From: Pseudomonas sp. BGI-2
GTDB taxonomy: Bacteria > Pseudomonadota > Gammaproteobacteria > Pseudomonadales > Pseudomonadaceae
Length of the DNA: 64,000 nt
NCBI RefSeq assembly: GCF_004310295.1
Contig: NZ_SISB01000001.1
Coordinates: 186,001 to 250,000 of the forward strand
Reading direction: 5' to 3'
The notes under the pieces were generated by a model. The model had not been told where the DNA came from. It searched no databases and saw only the letters and a program-made list of their open reading frames with translations. The first letter of the stretch is position 1, and the number at the start of each line of letters is the position of its first letter. Both the position numbers and the translations under genes were made by a program. Below, in pieces: positions 54,249-62,166 of this stretch.

Positions 54249-54587
54249 GTCTTGACCTCAAGATATACATACGACCTAAGAGAATTGAATTCCCACCTTT
54301 TAAAAACAAAACATTTCTATAATTTCGTTACATTGCTGTTCAACAGAGCATGTGTTTCATATTGTATCTTTGAAATACTTTCACACATTCAGCCGACCAA
54401 AACGCAACGCAGACCAACAAACACTGGCACTAACTAATCGGTTAACTCTCGTTACTGAGATCAAAAAACTTGGCGCAAAATAATCAAATAAAATTTCAAG
54501 TTACAAATTATCGAGGAAGAACTAGCAATTAGCGGCGACTGCCCTTAGATAGAAAAAATTGAAAATAATTTTCCTTTTTGCACAAAC
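54249..54587. other. AT-rich intergenic region upstream of the pap-like operon
   Basis: About 340 bp of clearly AT-rich sequence without a convincing gene. It must hold the promoter of the minus-strand operon. It may be an H-NS/MvaT-type silencing target and one junction of the inserted segment. No repeat ends were found. Confidence 0.55.
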
Positions 54588-54622
54588 GCAAACGCCCCGA
54601 GCAAGTCGGGGCGTTTGTTTTT
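54588..54622. terminator. Hairpin downstream of galU
   Basis: AACGCCCCGA and TCGGGGCGTT pair around GCAAG; a T-run follows on the plus strand. A second stem, GTCACACG/CGTGTGAC, lies at about 54629-54652, closer to the galU stop. Confidence 0.7.
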
Positions 54623-54675
54623 TGGCGTCACACGATTTGGCCCGTGTGACGAACCTACAACCGGGTCAAGCGCTA

Positions 54676-55515
54676 TCAGTAAGCCTTGCCAGTCTTGTAG
54701 AAGTTCTCGAAGCAGAAGTTGGTCGCATCGATGTAGCCTTCAGCGCCACCGCAGTCGAACCGCTTGCCTTTGAACTTGTAGGCCATGACGCAGCCGTTTT
54801 GGGCTTGTTTCATCAGGGCGTCGGTGATCTGGATTTCACCACCCTTGCCTGGCTCGGTTTGTTCGATCAGGTCGAAGATGTCCGGGGTCAGGATGTAACG
54901 GCCGATAATCGCCAGGTTAGACGGTGCATCTTCTGGCTTTGGCTTCTCGACCATGCTGTGAACGCGGTAGATGTCGTCGCGGATCATCTCACCGGCAATA
55001 ACGCCGTACTTGTGAGTTTCTTGCGGATCGACCTCCTGGATGGCAACGATTGAGCAGCGGAACTGCTTGTACAGCTTGACCATCTGGGTCAGTACGCCGT
55101 CGCCTTCGAGGTTGACGCACAAGTCATCCGCCAGTACCACGGCGAACGGTTCGTCACCGATCAGTGGGCGACCGGTCAGAATTGCGTGGCCCAGGCCTTT
55201 CATCTCGGTCTGGCGGGTGTAGGAAAACGAGCAGTTGTCGAGCAGCTTGCGAATACCGACCAGGTACTTCTCTTTGTCGGTGCCTTTGATCTGGTTTTCC
55301 AGCTCGTAGCTGATGTCGAAGTGGTCTTCCAGGGCGCGTTTACCACGGCCGGTGACGATGGAGATTTCAGTCAAACCAGCGTCCAGTGCTTCTTCGACGC
55401 CGTACTGGATCAGTGGCTTGTTTACCACCGGCAGCATTTCTTTGGGCATGGCTTTAGTCGCTGGCAGGAAGCGAGTACCGTAACCGGCTGCTGGGAACAA
55501 GCATTTCTTGATCAT
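54676..55515 (-). CDS. galU: UTP-glucose-1-phosphate uridylyltransferase
   Basis: A 279-residue nucleotidyltransferase making UDP-glucose for LPS, exopolysaccharide and trehalose synthesis. KCLFPAAGYGTRFLPATKAMPKEMLPVVNKPLIQYGVEEA is the unmistakable GalU N-terminus, followed by VVLADDLCVN (metal site) and FDCGGAEGYIDA. Length equals the P. aeruginosa protein. AAGGAC precedes the ATG. Confidence 0.97.
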   Translation of the reverse strand: MIKKCLFPAAGYGTRFLPATKAMPKEMLPVVNKPLIQYGVEEALDAGLTEISIVTGRGKRALEDHFDISYELENQIKGTDKEKYLVGIRKLLDNCSFSYTRQTEMKGLGHAILTGRPLIGDEPFAVVLADDLCVNLEGDGVLTQMVKLYKQFRCSIVAIQEVDPQETHKYGVIAGEMIRDDIYRVHSMVEKPKPEDAPSNLAIIGRYILTPDIFDLIEQTEPGKGGEIQITDALMKQAQNGCVMAYKFKGKRFDCGGAEGYIDATNFCFENFYKTGKAY

Positions 55516-55773
55516 ATAAGTCCTTGAAAGGGCTGTGTGTACGAGTTTCGGCGCAGTCTAATCAGGCGGCGTGCACCTTACAATGCCCCGCGCTGGCTAA
55601 CCGATGCCATCATAGAGAAATATTCCCGCGGATAGTTCCATCCGCATTTTTGCGCGGTCAAATCAGCGTAGCTCAAAGAGGCCGGCAAACTGGACTACCA
55701 TACGCTTATCGTCCCCCGATGCGAGCATTTGCCGGTATCATGGCGACTTTGAACCAGTGAACGAGACAGATAG

Positions 55774-55962
55774 ATGACCGTAGCAAAAATCATCAACGGG
55801 TACACGGTCGACAAAGGAAAAGATGGCCAGTGGCACATTACCGCCGCCAATGGCGAAGATGTTTCCGGGCCGTTACCCAGCGAAGCGATGGCGATTGAAG
55901 TGGCGTCGGTGCTCGACTACACACCTCCCGCGCCGAAGCGACGCGGCAAGAGTCAGGACTGA
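55774..55962 (+). CDS. Small conserved protein of unknown function (62 aa)
   Basis: A 62-residue soluble protein (MTVAKIINGYTVDKGKDGQWHI...), beginning with a small beta-rich domain and ending in a basic Pro/Arg/Lys tail (PPAPKRRGKSQD). No family recognised. ATG with ACGAGA upstream. A strong terminator 20 bp after the stop supports a genuine gene. Confidence 0.65.
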   Translation: MTVAKIINGYTVDKGKDGQWHITAANGEDVSGPLPSEAMAIEVASVLDYTPPAPKRRGKSQD

Positions 55963-55982
55963 TCTCCTGCGGCACTCGCAGA

Positions 55983-56012
55983 GCCCTGCCATCGAGCAGG
56001 GCTTTTTTGTGG
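55983..56012 (+). terminator. Rho-independent terminator
   Basis: GCCCTGC and GCAGGGC pair around CATCGA and are followed by a T-run, just after the 62-residue ORF. Confidence 0.87.
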
Positions 56013-56101
56013 TCGGGTGCAAACAAGTGGCCAATCGCTATAACCTTTTCACACTGGCGCTGTCAGAGCGTCTAGCCCCCCCCCTCGCTGAAGACGACAC
56101 T

Positions 56102-56389
56102 ATGAACATGAACAGATTTTTGCCCCTGATTGCGATCCTGGCCCTGAGCGGCTGCGCCACTTCCGAAAAGACGGTCCTGAACAACGGCGAACAAGGCCTG
56201 GCGATCGATTGCTCCGGCGAAGCCAACTCCTGGGCTACGTGCTATGAAAAAGCCGATGCCTCTTGCGCCGGCACCGGCTACCGGATCGTTGGCACCGACG
56301 GCACGCCTTCCACCAAGGAAAGCGACAAGACCCTAGGCGTCGATGTCGGCAACTTCAAGAACCGCAGCGTCGTGGTGGTCTGCAAGTAA
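56102..56389 (+). CDS. Small lipoprotein (95 aa)
   Basis: A 95-residue precursor with a lipoprotein signal (MNMNRFLPLIAILALSGC) and a short mature domain containing four Cys (IDCSGEA, ATCYEKADASC, VVVCK) that could form two disulfides. The start GEANSWATCYEKADASCAGTG resembles small Pseudomonas outer-membrane lipoproteins of unknown function. Monocistronic, with the upstream terminator isolating it from the 62-residue ORF. Confidence 0.75.
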   Translation: MNMNRFLPLIAILALSGCATSEKTVLNNGEQGLAIDCSGEANSWATCYEKADASCAGTGYRIVGTDGTPSTKESDKTLGVDVGNFKNRSVVVVCK

Positions 56390-56400
56390 TACGCCCTGCC

Positions 56401-56631
56401 CTACATGTGAATTTCCGCGAATTTGATCCCGAGGCCGCGCACGGTCTCGATCAAATCGTCGAGACGACCAAACGATTCGACCTCGTCATTATCATCCACC
56501 AGGAAATAACTGCGCCCGGCGCTTTTCTTGAAAAACACAATCCATTCCCCGGGGTTCGCCGGATTTTGAATGACGTGGGTGGCAGAGATCAGACCCTCTG
56601 CATGGCGTTCCCGTACCTGCTCTCGCTTCAT
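56401..56631 (-). CDS. Small conserved protein (76 aa)
   Basis: A 76-residue soluble protein: MKREQVRERHAEGLISATHVIQNP, then a beta-rich stretch (EWIVFFKKSAGRSYFLVDD) and a helix (RLDDLIETVRGLGIKF). No family assigned with confidence. It is convergent with the upstream lipoprotein gene, 11 bp apart. ATG at 56631 chosen; ten more codons are open upstream. Confidence 0.62.
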   Translation of the reverse strand: MKREQVRERHAEGLISATHVIQNPANPGEWIVFFKKSAGRSYFLVDDNDEVESFGRLDDLIETVRGLGIKFAEIHM

Positions 56632-56651
56632 GCTCGACTCCAGAAATGACA

Positions 56652-56680
56652 ATGCCGCCAAAGCATGACTTTGACGGCAT
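56652..56680. terminator. Hairpin between two minus-strand small genes
   Basis: ATGCCGCCAAAG pairs with CTTTGACGGCAT (one mismatch) around CATGA. No clear T-run, so termination is tentative. Confidence 0.45.
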
Positions 56681-56703
56681 CGGTATGAACGGTGGCCAGC
56701 CTA

Positions 56704-57060
56704 TCAGCCGGAAATGCACGCATTGGCGGCTTTCTGTACGTCCTTTGGACGGACCGGCACATTGGACATACGCTCATGCAGCTTGATACCGCTGCCACCC
56801 GAGCGATCTTCGATGTCGAACACGGCTGCCGGGGCCGTCGAGAATTTTGCCGGCACGATCACGCGCATCCCGTCCTTGTGCGACTCCACTTGCAGGGCAC
56901 CACGACTGTCGGCCAGTTTTTCAACCAGGCATTGCGCGTACTCATTGGGCTTTTTGCCTGAGATCACGTTCATGGTAGGCAGCGTCTCGTTAATCTCCGA
57001 GACACTCGCACAACCACTCACTACCAATGCCAACGGCAAGACCAACGAACCCCACTTCAT
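56704..57060 (-). CDS. Small lipoprotein (118 aa)
   Basis: A 118-residue lipoprotein precursor: signal MKWGSLVLPLALVVSGC, then a soluble domain (EINETLPTMNVISGKKPNEYAQCLVEKL, GMRVIVPAKFSTAPAAVFDIED) with two later Cys. Function unknown. GGAGG lies seven bases upstream of the ATG at 57060. Confidence 0.75.
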   Translation of the reverse strand: MKWGSLVLPLALVVSGCASVSEINETLPTMNVISGKKPNEYAQCLVEKLADSRGALQVESHKDGMRVIVPAKFSTAPAAVFDIEDRSGGSGIKLHERMSNVPVRPKDVQKAANACISG

Positions 57061-57272
57061 ATAAAACCTCCGATAAAGACCCTCGGACAGCACAAATGCC
57101 AATTTTCTCCGAGGCTCACTGCGTTTATCGCTCATAGAATTCCGAATAACTGTTTTTAATTGTCAAAGCGAACCCCGACGACCGGATAATAACCTGTTCG
57201 GGCTGATAAACTGCGCCAATCGCCCATGCTATCGTTTTGATTTTGTAGAAAAAGCCCTTCTGGAGGCGCCTC

Positions 57273-57575
57273 ATGAAATTTATCCACCAGCGCGAGCACC
57301 TCAACGAAGACGACATCGTCGTCATCCAGTGCTCCCAAACGTGCAACATCCGCTTGATGAACGACGCCAACTTCCGCAGCTTCAAGAACGGCGGCCGTCA
57401 CACTTATCACGGCGGTGCTTTCGACACCTTCCCGGCCCGGATCACTGCGCCAAGCACCGGTTTCTGGAACATCACCATCGACACGGTCAACCGCCGGCCG
57501 ATCAGCGTGACCCGCAAACCGACCCTGACGCACTCGATCAAGATCATCCGTCGCTCCAGCACGAAACTGAGCTGA
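57273..57575 (+). CDS. DUF1883 protein
   Basis: A 100-residue protein with the DUF1883 pattern: MKFIHQREHLNEDDIVVIQCSQTCNIRLMNDANFRSFKNGG, then HGGAFDTFPARITAPSTGFWNITID. The family is a small beta-sandwich of unknown function, sometimes found next to TIR or other effector domains; here it stands alone. GGAGG precedes the ATG. Confidence 0.82.
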   Translation: MKFIHQREHLNEDDIVVIQCSQTCNIRLMNDANFRSFKNGGRHTYHGGAFDTFPARITAPSTGFWNITIDTVNRRPISVTRKPTLTHSIKIIRRSSTKLS

Positions 57576-57604
57576 GTGACCTTCCCACACCAAGAAAGGC
57601 AGGT

Positions 57605-57781
57605 ATGACCGTGGCCCAGACGACCAAGTACGTCATCAAATACAAACTCAACGGCGAACGCCGCTTCGAATTTGCCCAGCTCGAAAAAGGCACCGAAGAA
57701 GAAGCCAAAGCCGCGCTGGACGCCATTCATGGTACGAGTGAAGACGTCATCAGCGAAATCAGTGTCAGCAAAGCGCTGTAA
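57605..57781 (+). CDS. Small conserved protein (58 aa)
   Basis: A 58-residue protein (MTVAQTTKYVIKYKLNGERRFEF...), with a predicted beta-alpha-beta layout (YVIKYKLNGERRFEFAQL, EEEAKAALDAIHG, VISEISVSKAL). No family recognised. AAAGGCAGG lies just upstream. It follows the DUF1883 gene by 29 bp in the same direction and may be co-transcribed. Confidence 0.62.
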   Translation: MTVAQTTKYVIKYKLNGERRFEFAQLEKGTEEEAKAALDAIHGTSEDVISEISVSKAL

Positions 57782-57912
57782 ACGCGACCCGGAGCGACAA
57801 CAAGGACGTCATGCTCCGCGCCCGATTTGAGTTCGACCGCAAGCGCCGGAGTGTTCACTCCCTTGGCGCTACCTAGACTGGCCACCTCGACCTTTGGTTA
57901 AGGAGTCAGAAC

Positions 57913-58419
57913 ATGCTTACTTCCCCGATTCGCTACATCAGCGGCACTTCCAGCCTTGGCGTCTTGATGCTGGCGTTCAGCGCCGAGGGCGTGTGCGCGT
58001 TGCTGCTCGGTGACGACTTGATCACGCTCGAGCGGGATCTGGCACGGCGTTTCCCTGGCCAACCCACCCGGCAGCGCGATGAAGGTTTGATGCCGGCCCT
58101 GGAGCAAACACTGCGCCACCTCGAAGACCCGAACACCGCGCTCGATCTGCCACTGGATTTGACCGCCAGCGTATTTCAACGGCGGGTCTGGGAAGTCCTG
58201 CGGCAAATCCCCGTCGGCGAAACCGCCAGTTACCGCGATATCGCCCAACGCCTCGGTCAGCCCAGCGCTTTTCGGGCGGTGGCGAATGCCTGTGGTGCCA
58301 ATCCGGTGGCCGTTGTCGTGCCTTGCCATCGGGTGCTGCGACAGGACGGCAGCCTTGGCGGTTATCGGTGGGGATTGGAGCGCAAACGGCAGTTGCTGGA
58401 TCGTGAGGTTCAACGATGA
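57913..58419 (+). CDS. ogt: Methylated-DNA-protein-cysteine methyltransferase
   Basis: A 168-residue suicide repair protein that takes methyl groups from O6-methylguanine. The acceptor Cys138 is in VVPCHRVL, and GETASYRDIAQRLGQPSAFRAVANACGANP is the DNA-binding helix-turn-helix; the end GGYRWGLERKRQLLDRE is typical. It is closest to the C-terminal half of the Ada protein encoded 2 kb downstream, so the two may be paralogues. AAGGAG precedes the ATG. It overlaps the oxygenase gene by 4 bp and opens an alkylation-repair operon. Confidence 0.85.
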   Translation: MLTSPIRYISGTSSLGVLMLAFSAEGVCALLLGDDLITLERDLARRFPGQPTRQRDEGLMPALEQTLRHLEDPNTALDLPLDLTASVFQRRVWEVLRQIPVGETASYRDIAQRLGQPSAFRAVANACGANPVAVVVPCHRVLRQDGSLGGYRWGLERKRQLLDREVQR

Positions 58420-59120
58420 GCGAGCAAACCTTCGACGCGCTGGACTGGGCAACCCTGGAACAAAAGCTCGATCAGGATGGCTGCGCCGTCATCAGGTCGC
58501 TGTTAAGCGTGGAGGCGTGCGACGAACTCAGCGCCCTCTACGCCCAGCCAGCGCCCTTTCGATCTCAAGTGCTGATGGCGCGTCACGGTTTTGGCCGTGG
58601 CGAGTACAAGTACTTTAAATACCCGTTGCCTGAACCGGTCGCCCGTTTGCGCAGCGCGCTCTACCCTCGCCTGGTGCCGATCGCCAATCGCTGGTACGAA
58701 TGCATGGACATGCCGACCCGTTTCCCCGACACCCATGAAGCGTTTCTGCAACGCTGCCATGCCGCTGGTCAGGAGCGCCCGACTCCGTTATTGCTGCAAT
58801 ATGGCCCGCAGGACTACAACTGCTTGCATCAGGACCTGTACGGCGAACACGTGTTCCCGCTGCAAGTGGCGATTCTTCTGTCAGAACCGGACGAAGATTT
58901 CACCGGCGGCGAGTTTGTGTTGACTGAACAACGCCCGCGGATGCAGTCACGCCCTCAGGTTGTCGGCCTGAAAAAAGGTGATGGCTTGATCTTTGCGGTC
59001 AGCCAACGCCCGGTCAGAGGCGTTCGCGGCTATTACCGAGTGACGATGCGTCATGGCGTGAGTCGCCTGCACAGCGGAAAACGGCATACCCTTGGAATCA
59101 TCTTTCACGATGCGTTATGA
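58416..59120 (+). CDS. 2OG-Fe(II) oxygenase of unknown substrate
   Basis: A 234-residue iron/2-oxoglutarate dioxygenase with a jelly-roll core. Iron ligands: His and Asp in CLHQDLYGEH and the distal His in YRVTMRHGVSRL; 2OG-binding Arg in SGKRHTLGIIFHDA. It differs from AlkB and resembles the prolyl-4-hydroxylase type. It sits between an O6-methylguanine methyltransferase gene and alkB with overlapping ends, which suggests a role in alkylation-damage repair, but this is only inference. Confidence 0.83.
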   Translation: MSEQTFDALDWATLEQKLDQDGCAVIRSLLSVEACDELSALYAQPAPFRSQVLMARHGFGRGEYKYFKYPLPEPVARLRSALYPRLVPIANRWYECMDMPTRFPDTHEAFLQRCHAAGQERPTPLLLQYGPQDYNCLHQDLYGEHVFPLQVAILLSEPDEDFTGGEFVLTEQRPRMQSRPQVVGLKKGDGLIFAVSQRPVRGVRGYYRVTMRHGVSRLHSGKRHTLGIIFHDAL

Positions 59121-59124
59121 CCCC

Positions 59125-59790
59125 ATGAGCCCGATCCCCTTCGATCTGTTTGCCGACGCCGAGCCCGAGCAAGCGCCCAGGCGCGAGCAGATCGGCGAAC
59201 AGTCCTACGTCTTGCGCGGCTTTGCCCTGCCCCGGCTGGATCAGTTGCTGCCCGCACTGGAAGCGGTTCTGACGGCCGCGCCGTTTCGGCAGATGATCAC
59301 GCCCGGCGGCTTCACCATGTCGGTGGCCTTGAGCAGTTGCGGCACCTGGGGCTGGACCACTGACCGCAGCGGCTACAAGTACACGCGCAACGACCCACAG
59401 ACCGGGCAACCCTGGCCCGAAATGCCCCAGGTGTTTTTCGAACTGGCACAGGCGGCGGCACAGGAAGCAGGATTTGCGGATTTTGTTCCGGATTCCTGCC
59501 TGATCAACCGCTATATCCCCAGGGCCAAAATGTCATTGCACCAGGACAAGGACGAAGGTTCCTACGCAGCACCGATCGTTTCGGTGTCGCTTGGGTTGCC
59601 TGCCATCTTCCTGTTCGGCGGTTTTGAACGAAGCGATAAAAGCCAACGCGTACCGCTGCTACATGGCGATATCGTGGTCTGGGGCGGCGTTGATCGCTTG
59701 CGTTATCACGGCGTCTTGCCAATCAAGGACGGCCATCACCCGCGCCTGGGCGAACAACGGATCAACTTCACCTTTCGAACCGCCGGATGA
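59125..59790 (+). CDS. alkB: DNA oxidative demethylase AlkB
   Basis: A 221-residue 2OG-Fe(II) dioxygenase that removes 1-methyladenine and 3-methylcytosine lesions. SCLINRYIPRAKMSLHQDKDEGSYAAPIVSVSLG carries the HxD iron ligands; the distal His is in LRYHGVLP, and RINFTFR holds the two conserved arginines. TWGWTTDRSGYKY is also diagnostic. The ATG at 59125 gives the usual short N-terminus (MSPIPFDLFADAE); one at 59110 would overlap the previous gene. Neither has a good ribosome site, so translation may be coupled to the upstream gene. Confidence 0.92.
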   Translation: MSPIPFDLFADAEPEQAPRREQIGEQSYVLRGFALPRLDQLLPALEAVLTAAPFRQMITPGGFTMSVALSSCGTWGWTTDRSGYKYTRNDPQTGQPWPEMPQVFFELAQAAAQEAGFADFVPDSCLINRYIPRAKMSLHQDKDEGSYAAPIVSVSLGLPAIFLFGGFERSDKSQRVPLLHGDIVVWGGVDRLRYHGVLPIKDGHHPRLGEQRINFTFRTAG

Positions 59791-59877
59791 AGCCCTCGAA
59801 TTCAACCGCAAGACTCGGGGTGCAGCGGGTTTGCGGGCTGGTTAATCTGAAGGAAACGGTCCAACGGACATGAAGCC

Positions 59878-60942
59878 ATGACAACTCATTCGACAAAACT
59901 TGCCACCGAGAACGATCCTCGCTGGGCCGCCGTCGTTGCACGGGATCCCGGCGCCGACGGGCAGTTTGTCTATGCCGTGAAAACCACCGGAATTTATTGC
60001 CGCCCCAGTAGCCTGGCGCGTCTGCCGAACCCGCAGAATGTCGAATTTTTCGACACAGAAGAACAAGCCGAGGCGGCGGGTTATCGTCCGAGCAAACGGG
60101 CCACAAAGGATCAAAGCGACGTCGCCGCACAGCACGCGGCAACCGTGGCCGCCGCTTGCCGTTACATTGAGTCCGCCGAAAATCTACCTGCTTTGACCGA
60201 ACTGGCAGACGCTGCGGGCCTGAGCAGCTTCCACTTTCATCGAGTGTTCAAAGCCGTGACCGGGCTGACACCCAAGGGTTACGCCAGCGCCCATCGATCA
60301 CGCAAGGTTCGCGAACGCCTGGCCGATGGCGCCTCGGTCACCGACGCCCTGTACAACGCTGGCTTCAACTCCAACAGTCGCTTCTATGAATCGGCCGATC
60401 AGTTGCTGGGCATGAAGCCTGGCGATTACCGCGCGGCGGGCCAGAACAACGACATCCGTTTTGCCGTCGGCCAGTGTTCCCTGGGGGCGATTCTGGTGGC
60501 GCAAAGTGAGCGCGGCGTTTGCGCGATTCTGTTGGGGGATGATCCGCATCAACTGGTCTGTGATCTGCAGGACAAGTTTCGGCGCGCCAATCTGATTGGC
60601 GCCGATCACGAGTTCGAACAGTTGATTGCCAAGGTTGTGGGTTTTATCGAAGCCCCCGCGATTGGCCTGGATTTACCGCTGGACGTGCGCGGCACGGCGT
60701 TTCAGGAACGGGTCTGGCAGGCGCTGCGGGAGATTCCTGCGGGCAGTACCGCGAGCTACGCCGATATCGCTCTGCGTATCGGCGCTCCCAAAGCCGTGCG
60801 CGCCGTGGCCCAGGCCTGCGGCGCGAACAGTATTGCGGTGGCGATTCCGTGCCACCGCGTGGTGCGCAGCGACGGCAACCTTTCGGGCTATCGCTGGGGG
60901 GTGGAGCGCAAGCGCCAGTTGTTGGAGCGCGAGACTCGCTAA
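59878..60942 (+). CDS. ada: Ada-type regulator/O6-methylguanine-DNA methyltransferase with degenerate N-terminal zinc site
   Basis: A 354-residue protein: Ada N-terminal domain (1-80), AraC-type HTH (about 95-185, ALTELADAAGLSSFHFHRVFKAVTGLTPKGY), then the O6-methylguanine methyltransferase domain with acceptor Cys325 in AIPCHRVV. In E. coli Ada, zinc is held by Cys38, 42, 69 and 72, and methylation of Cys38 turns on the regulon. Here only the first is kept (Cys41 in GIYCRPS); the others are Ser45, Ser72 and Ala75. The methylphosphotriester sensor is thus probably lost or altered. It follows alkB by 87 bp. Confidence 0.9.
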   Translation: MTTHSTKLATENDPRWAAVVARDPGADGQFVYAVKTTGIYCRPSSLARLPNPQNVEFFDTEEQAEAAGYRPSKRATKDQSDVAAQHAATVAAACRYIESAENLPALTELADAAGLSSFHFHRVFKAVTGLTPKGYASAHRSRKVRERLADGASVTDALYNAGFNSNSRFYESADQLLGMKPGDYRAAGQNNDIRFAVGQCSLGAILVAQSERGVCAILLGDDPHQLVCDLQDKFRRANLIGADHEFEQLIAKVVGFIEAPAIGLDLPLDVRGTAFQERVWQALREIPAGSTASYADIALRIGAPKAVRAVAQACGANSIAVAIPCHRVVRSDGNLSGYRWGVERKRQLLERETR

Positions 60943-61926
60943 TCAGCGATTCACATCGACCACAACCCGCCCGCGCAATTGCCCGGCAAGCAAACGCGGC
61001 GCAGCGTCGATGGCTTCGCTCAAGCCGATTTCATGGCTGATCAACGGCAGCAACGCGAAGTCCAGATCCTTGGCCAGGCGACTCCAGGCCTGTACCCGTT
61101 TGGCTTTGGGCTGGGTCACGCTGTTGATCCCGGCCAATGTCACGCCGCGCAAAATGAACGGCGCGACGGAGGCCGGAAAGTCCATGCCTTGTGCCAGACC
61201 GCACGCGGCAACCGTGCCATTGGCCTTGGTGCTGGCGCAGGCGTTGGCCAACGTGTGGCTGCCGACCGAGTCGATCACCGCTGCCCAGCGTTCCTTGGCC
61301 AACGGTTTGCCCGGCTCGGAAAGCGTGGCGCGATCGATGATCTCGCTGGCACCCAGTTGTTTTAGGTAATCGTGCTCGGTGGTACGGCCCGTGGACGTCA
61401 CGACTCGATAGCCGAGTTTGCTCAAAAGCGCGATGGCGAAACTGCCTACACCGCCATTGGCACCGGTGACCAGGACTTCGCCCTGCTCAGGCGTTACGCC
61501 GTTATGTTCCAGCGCCAGGATGCACAGCATTGCCGTGTAACCGGCGGTGCCGATTGCCATGGCCTGGGCCGCGGTGAATTCCTTGGGTAGCGGGATCAGC
61601 CAGTCGCCATTGAGGCGCGCTTTTTGCGCCAGTCCGCCCCAATGGCCTTCGCCCACGCCCCAGCCATTGAGCAGAACCTGGTCACCGACCTTATAGTCCG
61701 GATGACCGCTGACTTCGACCGTACCGGCCAGATCGATCCCCGGCACCATCGGGAATTTCCTGACCACCGGGCTGCTGCCGGTGATCGCCAGGCCATCCTT
61801 GAAGTTCAGCGTGCTGTACGCCACGCGCACCGTCACATCGCCCTCAGGCAGTTGATCGTCATTGATCTCTCGCAGTGTGGCCCGGTAACCGCTGTCGTCT
61901 TTGTCGATCAAAATACCTTTGAACAT
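60943..61926 (-). CDS. AcuI-like NADPH quinone/acrylyl-CoA reductase
   Basis: A 327-residue medium-chain dehydrogenase/reductase without catalytic zinc (YhdH/AcuI branch). It has the N-terminal GroES-like domain (VAYSTLNFKDGLAITGSSPVV, FPMVPGIDLAGTVE), NADPH motif VTGANGGVGSFAIALLSKLGY, and the IDSVGSHTLANACAST and GINSVTQP stretches. AcuI reduces acrylyl-CoA to propionyl-CoA. Its 3' end abuts the ada stop with no gap. The second of two adjacent ATGs (61926) fits the GAGAGG ribosome site better. Confidence 0.87.
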   Translation of the reverse strand: MFKGILIDKDDSGYRATLREINDDQLPEGDVTVRVAYSTLNFKDGLAITGSSPVVRKFPMVPGIDLAGTVEVSGHPDYKVGDQVLLNGWGVGEGHWGGLAQKARLNGDWLIPLPKEFTAAQAMAIGTAGYTAMLCILALEHNGVTPEQGEVLVTGANGGVGSFAIALLSKLGYRVVTSTGRTTEHDYLKQLGASEIIDRATLSEPGKPLAKERWAAVIDSVGSHTLANACASTKANGTVAACGLAQGMDFPASVAPFILRGVTLAGINSVTQPKAKRVQAWSRLAKDLDFALLPLISHEIGLSEAIDAAPRLLAGQLRGRVVVDVNR

Positions 61927-62166
61927 CATTGCCTCTCAATGGAATCAATCACGTGGTGGGGCTATTGAAATACCACAAAGAAACATCTCGCCGTACAAGA
62001 CTTTAAGCTAATCCGCCAAAGCGCCGAGCGTTTCCATGATGTGCGGCTACGCTTTTTTTTTCGCGTTTCTGGAACACTGGAAAACGTCCCGGATACAAAA
62101 GTCGGCTGGCCATGCGGCAGCCATTGCTGGTAAAAAACCGGTTCTACCCGTCGGAGAATCATTCAA

